Shown here piece after piece: positions 50,111 through 63,195 of a DNA stretch of 64,000 nt. The stretch is from Augochlora pura (Eukaryota; Arthropoda; Insecta; Hymenoptera; Halictidae): the NCBI RefSeq assembly GCF_028453695.1, contig NC_135778.1, forward strand, positions 34,771,214 to 34,835,213. The letters are read 5' to 3'. Position numbers and translations under genes: made by a program. Each line of letters opens with the position of its first letter. The stretch's first letter is position 1. The notes under the pieces are model-generated. The model ran no database searches and was not told where the DNA came from. It saw only the letters and a list, made by a program, of their open reading frames with translations.

Positions 50111-51299
50111 CAACTTTGTAAGGAGTAGCCCAGGCGGCAGCAGCCTCTGAGAGCATCTGTCGCGAGACTAACGTCGAAATCGACACCAGTGCGTGCGTCG
50201 CGTCCGCGAAACGTCGTTTCTCGCGAAGGCAATAGAGGTATCAGTATCGTTTAAAGGGACTCAAAAACATGATACACGCGGACGGATTAGTTTACTTCGC
50301 CACCGTCCACCAAAGAGTCTCTTGTCGTGTCACGCAGAGAGACTAGACTGGTTTATCCTAGTTCTTCTTGGTCCGCGAAGGTCGTTGCACCTCGGGGAGC
50401 ACCGCTTGTGCTCTGCTCCCGTTTTACCTGGAAAGAAAACAGGTTGAAAAAGACGCGGATATCGAGTTTCTGCGACTTCGTCGCCCACGAGAACCAAGGT
50501 GCGAAGTCTCAACTAGAATCGTAGAAACCTCGTATATCATTAGAATAATCGAGTTCATGGAACAATACTTTCCTCTCTTCTTAATATTGCTGTAAAACTT
50601 GTTCGGTATCTCAGAGTACCTGAAAGATAAGATATTCAATCAGATGGGTTAGAAACTGGGGCTAAATTGAATGTAGAAAGAGAGTTTTACCAAGTAGAAC
50701 GATGTTTAGGAGCAATTATTCTTCGCCAACGTTCCCTCCATTTCTTCACTTTTTAATAATTTTGTGAAGATATTTGGAGCTCATTATTCAAAAACTGGGC
50801 CAATGGCTAGACCGCTTGCTAAAATTCACATATTATAGAAAACCGATCACTGGTCGATGTACCAAAGTAAATAGTCTTAGAAATCTCTAATGTTACAGAA
50901 CCTTGTTAAACCATTGTCCCACTGTGCCATGCAGAACTCACTAAACATGGCTACTCTTCTTTTCTTCTTCTTGTAGGAAACTATCGTAAGGAAGTTCTAA
51001 TCAGTCTGAATGATTGATATCTATGAGAGATATCATAGGGCAAGGGATTAATATTACAGTTGAACAAATGGGTCCTTGTTAAAGTCTGAGTTCTCAGGTT
51101 TGGAGGATACAAGGCGTACAGGAAGAATGACGGATACGGTCTGCGAGGTGACGATAGTAATGGAGAGGAGAGGCGAGGATTGGAGAAGAGAGGAGAGCAG
51201 AGCAGAGCAGAGAGAGAGAGAGAGAGACTTAAGCATAGGTGGTCGCAATTTGCACCTAGAATACAGAGAGCCACCGATATCTAGTATCCCGTCGTATTA

Positions 51300-51866
51300 T
51301 TACGCTCGAGGGCGTTCGTAAGGGGGAACGGAGGTCCAGGGATGGCTGGCCGTCCGGTAGGCCGTCGCGGCGGGTAGGTGTAGGCTTACTTTGGACTCTG
51401 GTGTGGAATTACCGGTACTTATATTCAACTCTAATATTAAGTTACCATTTTGCTTTACGGCAAGTGAACAGGCTGCCTGCATATAGGAAGCCATCCGAGC
51501 GCTCCTGGGACAGTCTGGCTCGCCCGTCTGGGCCCACCTACGACACATAAAGCGTCCGGCCCGGCTGTCTTCTGTGGCCATCGTGTCCTCCAAAGTGTCC
51601 CCTAATATTCCTCCTGTATTCTTCGTTATCGACGAGAAACTGTTTAAATTGCCGAAGATAACGCGGTTTCCGGTCGCGAGTGACGTCCAACGGATGTGCG
51701 CCGGGTGTCCAACGTGGTACAACCGGAAATTGAGAGTCTTGACGAAAGTGCACAATAAGACTTTGAAGCCATGACTGTCGAATTTAGTAGCTACGATATT
51801 CGGTGGAACAGGTACGTCAAAAATACTCAGACGTTGTTTCCTAGAAGACCGACACTTTCGATTCAT
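51300..51866 (-). other. Orphan 188-codon ORF
   Basis: An ATG-initiated open frame on the minus strand, starting MNRKCRSSRKQRLSIF and ending SVPPYERPRA. It is not built from simple repeats and is the longest such frame in the convergent region. No domain is recognised. An overlapping frame in the same sequence (51538-51753) also looks protein-like, which argues that neither may be real. It lies downstream of Tgi on the same strand, so it could be part of that 3' UTR. Confidence 0.2.
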
Positions 51867-52721
51867 CTTTGTTTCCGGTTCTACCAGAATCTCAGCAAGT
51901 TCTCAACAATAGTGCGAGACAAGATGTCACCTTCGGTCAGGTCAAATTCCAAGATTCATAATCGTGAAGATTGACACGTGGAATCTGCAAAAATGCATCT
52001 GAATATCGATAGGTGTTTTACATAGTATTGCAGATTGTTTGCACGTGCGCCAACCCCTACAACTTAAGCCTAATTATATAAACCAACAAAGGACGCAATA
52101 ACGATAGAAGTGTAAGAGTATCGAAAATGATTCGATATTCTTTGTAGCTGTCGGTTGCATGAACAGGGACATCCATGGCTACTGAAAGATATGTGCCGAA
52201 TATTTTTTAGTGCTATACATCCATTGCGATTAGGCGACATACCTTGGAGGCTTGTAAGATTGCAGCGGTTACAACAGAAGAACCGGAAGGGGAATCATTT
52301 TGGTAGTTCGTAGCGAATAAGAAGGCAGAGGTACTGACTTCTGTGAGTGCTGGGGTATGCTGTTGACTTCCTAGCACCATTTGAAATCAGTACTACTCTT
52401 CTTAGCAATCCACAACGACGGAACCAGAGGAAGCTGAAGATCGAGGAGGGATACATGTGTGTTTTTGTGTGTGTGCGTTGTGTATATAACCACGGCAAAC
52501 ACGCGGGATAATCTTTGTCGGTATTAAAACTGTTACCAGTCGCTTTATGTATCCTCTTCTTTCTCTTTAGTACACAATATTCTCGGATGAGTCTCGCCCC
52601 GTGTGTTACAAAAGCGTTTGTGCGACGATATACACGGTGTTCGCGTGATCATTGCCTAATCTTAAATCGTTCGAGCAGTCTCACGACTCGTATATTACAA
52701 TCATAATGCGTATACTCATAC

Positions 52722-52889
52722 ATATTAGGTCGAGTCAGAAACAATTCTCACTTTCTATAAATTATAATGATGTGTGTGTCGTACGGTTCATCGTATTGAA
52801 TTCGTTGCCAATATGTAATTGTTATTTATTCTAGTGATAAATAAAGTCGTTTTACTAAAATGGAAATCATTTGTGACTCGACCTAATAT
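52722..52889. mobile_element. Mariner-like MITE, about 168 bp
   Basis: Terminal inverted repeats of 16 bp: ATATTAGGTCGAGTCA at 52722-52737 and its exact reverse complement at 52874-52889. The similarity then decays inward. TTAGGTC-type ends next to TA are common in Tc1/mariner elements of insects. The interior is too short to encode a transposase. Confidence 0.7.
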
Positions 52890-53006
52890 ATGAACCATCC
52901 ACTTGCCAAATCGGTTAACTCCCTTGCCAACATATTTTATGGAATTGTAATTTTATGGTATCATATTTCTCTATGTTAGTCGACTTGGCAAATGGATGCC
53001 TCATAT
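52888..53006. mobile_element. Second hairpin MITE, about 119 bp
   Basis: Starts where the previous element ends. The left end contains CATCCACTTGCCAAATCG; the right end read on the minus strand contains CATCCATTTGCCAAGTCG. With the outer ATATGA the inverted repeat is about 26 bp with four mismatches. The core is AT-rich. Confidence 0.6.
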
Positions 53007-54499
53007 ACAGGGCACACCAAATAAAGTGTTGCTAATTTCTCGAAACCCTTTTCTATCCCTACGACAAGGAAAGAATTGAACAAATTGTAACACTCTATTT
53101 GAACCATCAAGTATATGGTGTATGTGTCAGCCAATAACACTAAATTCGTTTTGGACCACGCTGAATGGTTGTATCAGAGAAAGAGAGAAGAATTCGTCGA
53201 AAGTAGGTGTCCAAAAATGATTCTCATTGTCTTGGATCAACGAAAATCTTTAGTGAATTTTTGGCTGAACAAAGAGGATATATGTTGTATCTACATGTCT
53301 ATCTATATCTATTTATTTGTATGTACACACTACCGTTCAAGAGCTCAGAAACAACCCCACATATTTCAACTCGGAAAACTTGCAATAAGTCCTCCACGAA
53401 AAATAGTTATCTGCATGTTGTGCGAGCTCGCGAACGATGATGTATGTATAAACATCAACATTTAAGCGAATATTACACGTACACCGTCCGTTTGCGTTAC
53501 AATGCGGAACAAGAGGAGCGGCTTTAGTGTGAACGAATCCGCCATTACAACTAATTAGCGAGGCTGTATGGGACAATATTGTAATAAATAAGTTCGGGCC
53601 GCGGAAATCGCCGCGACAATGGCATAATAAAAGAATACGCCCGCGTCTATGTACAATGTAAAAGTGCTGACACTGAGAGTAGTTCGAATACACAAGGTGT
53701 CCCAGATAAACGGGAACATCTAAATATATCTGGCTCATTTATTTGGAGAGCAAGTTTCTAAGAATTTTATTCGTGCAACGATAAAGAAATGCAGATATAA
53801 AGGTTATTCCATTTAGCCAGGATATCCTGTGTATATACAGGGTGTTCTCTACGTCTCGGTTCAAGATAGGTTTCCCTCTGTAGCGTTCACTGTCTAATGG
53901 AGTCGCGCTCTGACTTCGTCGTGCGAACGCTAAGGGGGAAAAACCGTGATTCCTCGCGCGAGAGTAAAAAATATATAAAATTTCTTCATACCACTCTGCT
54001 TTTTTGACAAAATCTACTGTGCAGACTTCTCTGATGCGCTGCATACATCCTTATTTTTCTACGTTGTATGTCTTCCTCTAACTTTTCTTAACACACACCG
54101 TCGTCACGTGATTAGTAGCACAGAACCAAGATAAAGTCGTCAATGAAAGTAAATAAAATTCCCTCAATGTCATGAAGCTTCGCGCAAAGAATCACATTAT
54201 CTGGTTGTGCTACACGCTACGTGGACACCCTGTCCATAGGTTTGTCATTCTAAACCACTTTGGTCGTTCTGGCACGCGTCGCACCTTCATCGTTTCCGGA
54301 CCCAGGAACGGCTCGAACTTCATAACGTTTAAAAAGATCAGTGCAGCTCGAGGCATCAGGTTTGTGGGTAACGATTCCAAGAAACGACAATGAACCGCTA
54401 GTGAGTTCCTTTACGCTTTCTGGAACACTGAGCGCGCCTCCACGAGGGCGGCGAAGCACAAGAAGATCTCTTGATAGAACTCGGTCAACTGTCCTGCAG

Positions 54500-57400
54500 T
54501 TAAGTGGAATCCTTGCGTCGACTACCCGCCTGCAGCCTGGTCCAGGTCTCGCCCAACGCCTTCGCGAAATGATCGTCCACTGAAAGAGGAGGTATTAGTG
54601 AGTCCAGAATAAATTTTATCTTCCACAGAGGAGTACAGTTTTAAAGAACAAATTATCGAGTATCGCGGAGTAATATCTTTTTATTTTCACTGGCATTTTT
54701 ATACCAGAGTGCAGTTTAATATTCTAAACAATTACTACGTCAAAGAAAATATTCTGTTCGGAGAGTGACAAAGTTAGCCGAGACACCCTCTGTTATAATC
54801 TAGGTAATGGTGTACCACTGAGGCCAGCTTCCTTGTCGGTGGTGGCTGCATTGAAGACAGCGGCGTATTCCTCCAATCCCAGTGATCGTTTAAAGTGTTC
54901 ATCTATTGCAGGATCGCTTACCCCTCCCACAGTTCTCACCCCGGTCCTCTGACCTCCCGCAGCTGCGGAGGGTGTGAGGGTTGGAGTGGGTGTTCCCGCG
55001 GTGTCCTCAATCGTGGTCCCTGATAAACAAAAATCTCATGACTAGGGCTTTCAGCCGATGTCTTATAAATATTATAAAGCACAGGATACATATACGGGGT
55101 GCCTGAGCAAAATTTCCTCCGAGATTTCTCATTCCATTTAACTAATGCACCTTCTAAATCGTTAAAAGAAGAACAGACAATAATATAATGTGCCCAGGCT
55201 TGAATCGGAAACACCATTACGTATTATCAACAAAAATTCTCTATATACTGAATTGAATTTTTCATCTTAAATATGTAAATTTGAAAAACGAGGGTGGAGA
55301 GTGCAGCTAGAGATTGGCAAAGCCAGAGGCAGCCGTTCTTTAGCTGAATGGACAAAGAGAATTTGAAAGCCGAGGAATTCTAGGAAAACAGGAAATACAT
55401 CCCAGCGAACGACGAAGCCAGTGGGCAGTCTGTACTGGGTGTTGCGCGGCGCGCATCTGCCAACCGTGGATCGTGGTGCATTGTTCAAGGAGCCAGCCAC
55501 CCCTTGCGGTGGACAATAGGGATGGCTGGGAGCCCCCTACGACCAAGAACAACGCGGCAACGTCCCTAACGAATTCGCGGCGAAGGCCTGGGATCTCTCT
55601 CGTAGCCAGCCGTCTGTTTCTCCTCTCTTCTCTTCCATTCTCCCCGTAGGGCACGCTTACCAGGCTGCGGCGTGGTAGGCACGATCACACTAGGCCTGGT
55701 GTGACGATGATGATGATGTACCCTGGCTGCTGACATGTCGAGAGCCTCGCTCTGGATAGGATCTCTCCTACGATCCTTACGCCACGCGCTGCTCGGCTTC
55801 CGGTGGAGATTTGACGCCTTTGGCCTTTCCTCTGCAATGAAATAATTCGTTAGAGTCATTTCAAAACGTATCCCAAAAACACTGAGTTACTTCCGACCCA
55901 AAAAATATTTTTTATATCAGAGAGAAACATACGCTAACATGAAAGCTTCAATTTCAATTATTTGAAACCAAATGACTATGAAATGAGCTACGCATTTTTT
56001 ATCTTCGATTCTGTGAGTTTTGTGAAAGAAAGTGATTCGATTTCCGCTTCCCAGGACATGCGATCGAACCACCCTCGGAACGATCGAGAAGGGGTGTTAT
56101 AGAGTCCGGTTTCACAGGACAGGGCCGGATGCGTGTAATAGCCATGAGAGGATTGCCAGGAAGACGGTCGAAACTGGTTTAATGGCGAAGTATGAGGTTT
56201 GCAAACCGGTGAAAAGATGAATGGATCCGGTCCCCTCTTCTTCCCTATTCGATCGATTCGTAAAATGCAGATGTCTTAAACTCGGAAATTCCAAAAATTA
56301 TGAAACTTTCACCTACAGTATCCATTATGACGCCTCCATTTAAAAAAAATTCTCTTAGGAAAGAAAACTTGTAAAAATAATTCGAGAGAATTCGGCTACA
56401 AATCTTAAGGTATAGATGAATGTATAGAAAAGATTTTAATACCCGCCGTCTGGTAAACCGACCGAATGTTCCCTGTGCTGAGCCAGGGCTGCCAGAAACA
56501 GCTTCTCCTGGACGAGACTTCCATTGCTGTCCAACGAGGCCTCTTTCAGCGAGACCACACACAAACACGCGTGCGAATAATTAGGTGTATTGAGTCCCGA
56601 TTAACGTTAGAAATACTTGGCGGATTAAAACGAGCTGCTCATAATTACGTGCTTCGAGATTGGTAAAAGGCTACGCACGAGGATCATCCGATTCGCTTCG
56701 ATCCAGGGATCTTTCGTTCGCCGAAAAACGCAGCCTCCATTGTATCTTCGATTGAGCTAGACACGAGCACTGGAGGATCGGAGGAGATCATCGATCGGTC
56801 CTGGTGAACACCGTGATACGAGATCGCGCCCAAGGATCGTCGGGACAAAGAGCATACTCGAAGAACAATAGACCGGCCGGTAAGTTGCAAGCGCGCGCAC
56901 AGTACAGCTCGAGGAACACGCGACAACGACACAGAGAGACAGAGAACAGGCTCAACGCTATTCGGAGGAGAGTCACGCGTTGCTGAAAAGAGGCCGTGTA
57001 GATTCATGAATGCCCCTCTTACGCGACTGTCTTAAGATTCATTCATTCATCCAGCTCGTCCCGACCTCCTGCCCCCTCCATCGAGAAGGTTGCCCCTTTT
57101 ATACGCATGCATGCCACACGGACAAGCATGGAAACATAGTGAAGCATCAGCAAGCCCTACGGAGTATTTTATTTCGATTCTTTTTCTTTAAGAATTCCGA
57201 CACACTTTCTTTATTTGTTCGAGCATATCGAATAAAAAAGACGTGAAATTGCGGGGACTAATTGCTTTAAGCAGTCTCTGTACAGTCAAGGGTAAATTGA
57301 TCTCACTAGGCACCTACGGTTTCCCCGAGGCTGAGCAACAAGGTAGGGCTAGTTCTCCTACCTTGCAAGATCAAGGTGGCGTGTTATCATCTCTGGATCG

Positions 57401-59168
57401 TGAGCCATCATCGAAGAATCCCTGGTATTTTAATAGTGGCCAGTTATCGGGCGTTCGTTTAACCGCGAGTCTCGCAGTCCTTCGTGATCGTGAATACACA
57501 CGAACAGACCATGAGACAGGTATAACTCAGTTGCGCGGAACTACACAATCATTTAAAAATTTATTCAATTATTTCGCATTTCAGTGGCATTTTAATTTGT
57601 AATTTAGATGACCATAGATTGCAAGTAAAATGCAATTACACGATGGAATGTAACAGACAAGATAGATCACTGACAAGTATTGTTTACAACTTCATTACGT
57701 CCGAATAAAGATTAATTCCATTGTGACATTGTAATTGAATTGTCTAATCGAATTGCCATGTATTAACAGTACAATTTGATTGAATCACGCAATTGAATTA
57801 CAATGTGTCGCACAACTGCGTCGACCGGTTACCGACCACGATCGATTCAAAACTATCAAGCGTCAGTAATTAAATATTTCTCGTATGGTAAAATCGACAG
57901 CCGAGAAAGTCAACGTGCGCCATCGGTCGGTATTCTGAGGAACCGTGTGCGGTATTCGGAACAGGTTCGAAGCTCTGAATTCCATTGGAACAAGAAACAG
58001 TACACCGGCGAGCGGACGCGCCGCGCCGCGACGCTGTCATCATGGCCTGGTATTTCGTTCGATGATAGGACCCCGATCATTTCCATTAATCTTGGGTTGG
58101 TCATAAACGCGACCTCGTTGGTCACACTTCAGACATGCTACTTCTTTTTTCCTTTCCTCAAACGTGAACGAAAACAATTAGGGAATCCGCTTTAACACGC
58201 TCGCGCGGCCTCGTTCTCTTTAACCCTTTATGGAGCACAATTCTTGAGACATGAAAAAAGGAGCTGAGAAAAATTAACGCGTTATACCTTGAACAATGTT
58301 TCGCTGATGGTGAATAAGACGGTATATGCACTACCAGTTGTATGCGTTTTAAATGAAATATTTTACCTTCTGTCATAATAAAGAAATGGATATTTGAAGT
58401 GATATTTCAACTAACGCTGCTTTGTTTACACACGTGCCAGTGAACTATGCTAGGGAACAGCCTGTTAATAAGGGAAGCGTATGAAACAATGGAGAATAAA
58501 ATCAGTAATAAAGAAAAAGAAAAAGGAAAGAAGGCTACATATGACAGAGCGTCTGCTCGCTGTTTGGTAGACACGTGCGCATACGTGACACATGCTGAAC
58601 TATAGTTCAGCAGCACTATAAGGACACAGGCGTCACAACAGCAGGAGGAGGAGGATGTAAAAGAAGAAGAAAAAGGGGAGAATCGCTGGAGAGAGCAGCA
58701 GTAGGAGAAGGAGCCACAAGTGCGTGGCTACGTGTTGCCAACAACGCGGCTCGAAGAAGCGGGAATCGAAAATAAACACTGCACAATGTTATCTAATTCA
58801 ACATGAAATTGGCAATTGGCAGGAATGCGGTCTCTCGCAGCTGGGGCGAAATATCACGGGAAGAGCGCTCCCCTCTTCTCTCTCTCTCTTTTTCTCTCGC
58901 GTGTCTTACATAAATCCTCTCCCCAGCACGGGACGATATGCGTTATACAATGAGGTCGGATCGTCCAAACAGAAATAACCGTCTGGGGTCCGGGATTAAT
59001 TGTCCTGCTACCAGAAACCGGTGGATTAGATAAGTAAAAAGACGAGCGACCCGACCCGACTCGCATCGTATATCAGCCATTCCACGTGCACCAAGTTGCA
59101 ACAGACTGACCTTGGACCATCGTGGCCGCCCTGGAGAGTACGTCCAAGGCGCTTTCGACAGCAGACAT
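54500..59168 (-). CDS. Tgi: Tgi / vestigial-like 4 (TEAD/Scalloped co-repressor)
   Basis: Nuclear cofactor that binds Scalloped/TEAD through two Tondu motifs and competes with Yorkie/YAP, limiting growth in the Hippo pathway. Exons on the minus strand: 59111-59168, 55661-55831, 54816-55019 and 54500-54579, together 170 aa. Seen: MSAVESALDVLSRAATMVQ at the start, like the N-terminus of VGLL4; a basic middle with RPSVIVPTTP; Tondu 1, DPAIDEHFKRSLG; Tondu 2, VDDHFAKALGETW, split exactly at a splice site (G before gtacac, then TG GAC). All junctions are phase 1 and consistent. An upstream acceptor at about 59219 would give a short 5' UTR within the first coding exon. Intron 1 is 3.3 kb and holds a possible 84-nt cassette exon. 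Identification is strong from the paired Tondu motifs; isoforms are open. Confidence 0.92.
56459..56542 (-). other. Candidate cassette exon of Tgi
   Basis: On the minus strand an acceptor (cgctgaaag) leads into a frame reading SLDSNGSLVQEKLFLAALAQ and then HREHSVGLPDGG before a stop. Entry is phase 1, matching the end of Tgi exon 1. If it leaves at 56459 (weak donor gtttac) the exon is 84 nt and phase 1 at both ends, so it could be included or skipped without a frameshift. If not spliced there, the frame ends at 56436-56438 and would make a short alternative C-terminus. The peptide looks conserved in style, but I cannot confirm homology. Confidence 0.45.
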
Positions 59169-62100
59169 ATCCGTTGATCCAGCCGATCTCGACGATCCTG
59201 CGTGGATCCTCTCGTCGACTGTACCCCAACGACAGAGAACAGGAATCAGAGTAGCGATATCCAAAACGTGGGAGCAGCTGTCCCCGGAGATTCCCTTGTC
59301 TATCCGATTAACCTGTTAACCGGGAAAGGAGAATTATCTCGTCGTTCGTCTTTGATCACTTTCTCCCTCCCCTCTTCTCAAGGGGCTTCCAACTATGACG
59401 GACTCGAAAATATCGCATTTTATGTGTTGAACAATCTCCCCATATCTGCCATCATAGTAGGACGCCCTCGATAACTATTCGACCAGTGCGCTAACTAAAA
59501 TGTTACGCGTAACTTGAAAAATACGAAAAAAACGTGCGCCTCGTGGACATTTTCCGCCTAGACCGACTGGTACCTCTTCCATATCATTACGTCATAGTAA
59601 TTACATTAGTATATAAACCATGTTGTATTTACGTTTATCACGCGCTAGAAACGCTATTTTATCGGGTCGGGTGTTATTCGTGTCGTGCTACGTCTTCGTC
59701 GGTGTTTGTCATATCCTCGAAAGAATCGGCTAGGTCAGAAAGCTAATTATCCTGCTGGCCGAGTCGAGCGAGAAGATATCTCTTCGGGTTGTCCTGAAGA
59801 CGATGCCTGTTGATGGGGACGAGGACGAGGACGAGGACGTCGTTGACGATGCACACCACAGCCAAGAGAAAGAGAAAATGATCGTTGCAAGGCCCGACGT
59901 AGCGCTGCGCTGTTCTCAGGAATCCGCTCTCTAAGGACAGAAGTCGAACTTAACTGTTTGGGGGCCTTCCTCGCGGCTGAAGCCAACACACAAATAAAGT
60001 AAAACGGGGATTAAAAAACGTGACATTGTCTGTGGAATGCGGACCCCTCACCAGAGGCTCGCTCGCCCCCCTCGCATCTTTCCTCGCTTCGTGTCCCACC
60101 CACCCTCCGTTGCTTCGCGTGCTCTCTCTCCCCCCCTGCTCGTACTGTCTCCCCCTTCGCCCCGTTCCCTCTACACGTCCATCGCAATATCCCACTCCAC
60201 CCACCATGCATTGCCGCCTAGCGCGATAAACTCGGCGCACACATTTTCACAAAAATCTTCTATTCGAATCTTGAACTTGTTAACCCTTTGTAATACGCTG
60301 TGCGACTTTCGAGTCGCAATCACACATACAGGGAAAGCACGATTATCCGGTTCTACAATGTCAGAATTCTCCACTATCTAAATATGTTTCACACATAACC
60401 AGCTCGATCTGAGACGATCCATGTGCAAAAAGATTTACCGTATAAATCAATACAGAAGAAGTCTGCCAATGTAACTAAATAATCTAGTGGAGCCTCTGAT
60501 AAACAAGTCTCCGCTGTATGTGTCTCTGAAAAGAAACACGAAAAAACATCTCCCGTGTCTTGCTTGTGGAGGGTTGATTGCGCGCGCTTTTAACAATTCA
60601 AATGTTTTCGACATTTCGAAACCAATGTAGATCTACATACCTTCGAAACGATCTGACTCCGAATATTATAGAACAAGTAATGAAGCGAAGTAATAGCCGG
60701 ACACGTAAGACGCATAGCTGTGCTATATGAAAATGGCAAAAAATCTGTAAATGCAGTGAAAAGCGAGGCAACTAGTGTACCAACCTTCATAATGATTACG
60801 TGATCCTTTTCTTAATCGTTGTCATTGGAAATAAAACGGACGATAATTATTACGAATAATAATTGCTATCCTCTTGATACGAATTTTGAACAATAAATAC
60901 CCTGGCATAAGAAACAAAAATTACGGATCACGCTGTATCAAGAAGCCCGTAGTAGAACGTAGAATGTTCCTTTCAAAGGGGTAACGAAACAATAAAATTG
61001 CACAAGTACGAACGTAGATACGTACATATATGGGTATGCGACATCAAAGTCGCACGACGTTATGGGCGATCATGTCAAGAATGTCGACATTCAAAAAAAT
61101 TGTTCGAATTCATCGAATGGAATTTCACACTCTTTCCATCTAGCGAGCGATCTCAAAATTTAAATCGATCACAACTGTCTCTACCCGTTGGGTAACCGAA
61201 AGCCGCGCCACTCTTCGAGTTTCTCTCGATTTCTATCGGAATTTGATCGCAGGATGTCGTATCGATATCGATCGAATTCCTTGATGAGCGAAATTCTCTT
61301 TGAAAAAAGGTAGAATTTCGATATCACTGAGACCTACAATGAATCACACGAGTTATCGTTGTTAAATGGAAATTCCTTGAAGGTGATGAATCGACGAAAC
61401 ATCGGACCACAGTGAGAGAAAAAATGAAATGTACTCGTACGCTCGACTGACTTTCGCTTCGATTCGAATTGATAATAGATTTATGTCCCGGCGTGGCATA
61501 CAGAGTACAAATTATTCAACGTGATTACAGCATTTAACTCACTATCGAACCTAGGGAATCGAACGGAAAACGTTTGCTTCGTTAAATGATTTCCTACTGA
61601 GGAAAAACATTGTCGTCGTCCCGACGCAAGAAATGCCATTGTATGAATACTTTCTATGTATGTTCCATATACGTTCAATTACGAGGGGCACGCGGGACGA
61701 ATACACGGGAGCGCAAATTGGTAAATGTCTCTCGCTCTTTCTCTTTCTAAGCGAAAAGAAGCGACGAAAGCTTGATAAAAATGACCCCGTAGGAATTCCG
61801 CTATTTTTTGAACAAACAAAATTTCACAGGCTTTCCGGGAAAGAAGGTGTGTGTTTGTCCCGAGTCCAGAGTAACGCTCGTGTCCGTCGGTCACAAGAAT
61901 CGATAGAGGAATGCGGCGGCGTAGCATGGAGAAAAAAAAGGAGGAATGAGGCGCACGCATTCCTCGACGTAAAATCGAACGAACGGTTTTTTCCGTTCAC
62001 GAAAACGCGTTTACTTACCGATCGTTGAACGATGACACTCGCATGAATACACGACTATACGTCCGCCGCGACGTTTCCTGGCATCTCGAGACCGCACCGA

Positions 62101-63195
62101 GCACGTATTTTCATTGAAAACGATGAAAATCTAATGGTATGCGGGCGGACACGCAGAACACGGACTGTTTGACACGAGAGGTAGCCTCGCTTCTCCTACC
62201 ACTTCAACATTACACTGGAATGCATGGCATTCGGTTGTTCTCGGACCCGCCCTCTACCGGCAAAACTGCCAACCGTTCGCCACGCTCCGCACACACTCTA
62301 TCGCGTATGTATATGGCTGTTCAGAACAAAAATCATAACTACGTATTCATTAGGGATAAAATCAAGTTCAAGACGTCCACGCAAATTCGAGTCAAGTTCA
62401 ATATTGTTTCATTCCGCGGGTATCGAATGTCTCGCAAAAACAACTGGTTTTCGATTACTATACTCGCAAGGTACTCATTTTAGATGAGCTGGTTTCGAAC
62501 CCTGGAGCGTGTATCTACAGGTTTCGAAAGTAACTTTGAAGTACTAGTTCGATGTCAAAAAGCATCTGTGCGAATAATAGGCACGAGCCGTGGAAATCAA
62601 AGTTCTCAATCACTAATTCATCGGTCTAAATATGTTTAAATACAAAAATTTAATCGTAGAGAACAATAATTTCTTTTCGCCCGTAGTTCCTCATCTTACG
62701 GACTGTTCACTAGAACCCGAAGTAAGAGCAAGGTGACCCAAGGGATCAAATAAAGATTACGAATTTCCGGGTACATCGGACAACCGAAACATTTTATTTA
62801 ACGTGATTTATTTCTTTGTTTTTCATTTCGTGTTCCATTGATAAAAACGAGATTGAGAAAGTAAATACAATCTCCTACATTCTGTATCGATAATTCATAT
62901 AAAAGATTTACGCAGAGGTCATGTTTGTAATAATGAATCACGATTTCAGTATGATGCGTCACAATGACATGTACGCTTATGTCAAACGTCATTTTTCTAT
63001 AAAGAACATTAAAATCCGGATCCATGTTTGCCGTTACACTTTTAAAAATACAGTTGCATGGATACATAAATACTGGTACCATTAAATATGTAGCTCTATC
63101 CAATTATTTAATGTGTAAAATGTTTTTCAAAATTTGTGTAACAAAAGTATAATTTTTATCCGAGTTAAAAATATGCGAGCGCGCATAGCTTGTCT
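59169..63195. other. Upstream region of Tgi and 3' flank of Atg7
   Basis: Holds the Tgi promoter and 5' UTR and the end of the Atg7 transcript. A strong minus-strand donor (gtaagtaa, read from 62011-62018) suggests a non-coding first exon of Tgi ending at 62019. Complementary AATAAA signals at 62793-62798 and 62807-62812 would give Atg7 a 3' UTR of about 0.4 kb. A possible TTAA element spans about 60280-61055. No other gene was recognised. Confidence 0.5.
60280..61055. mobile_element. Possible TTAA element with subterminal hairpins
   Basis: The left end TTAACCCTTTGTAATACG is followed by the hairpin TGCGACTTTCGAGTCGCA. The right end, near 61035-61055, carries a related hairpin in inverse orientation (ATGCGACATCAAAGTCGCAC). 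The outer inverted repeat is imperfect and the limits are approximate. Confidence 0.4.

Larger units (their letters stand above)
45318..54499. other. 9.2-kb convergent 3' flanks of Snx13 and Tgi
   Basis: SNX13 enters from the left, with AATAAA at 45480-45485 as a first candidate poly(A) signal. Tgi enters from the right, with complementary AATAAA signals near 53738-53743 and 53764-53769. Between them I see C and G homopolymers (46752-46763, 47172-47185), a purine-rich stretch (about 48000-48180), two MITE-like hairpins near 52.7-53.0 kb and several scattered GGGTGTCC-type repeat ends (53.0-55.1 kb). Two orphan ORFs are listed separately. No recognised gene was found. Confidence 0.5.

Noticed and set aside
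57243..57602. 119-codon plus-strand frame in Tgi intron 1
   Set aside because: It lacks an ATG at the start, has no clean splice sites and no recognised similarity. Protein-like composition alone is not enough.
62490..62530. tRNA-like GGTTCGAA word on the minus strand
   Set aside because: The T-stem bases do not pair and no cloverleaf can be drawn.
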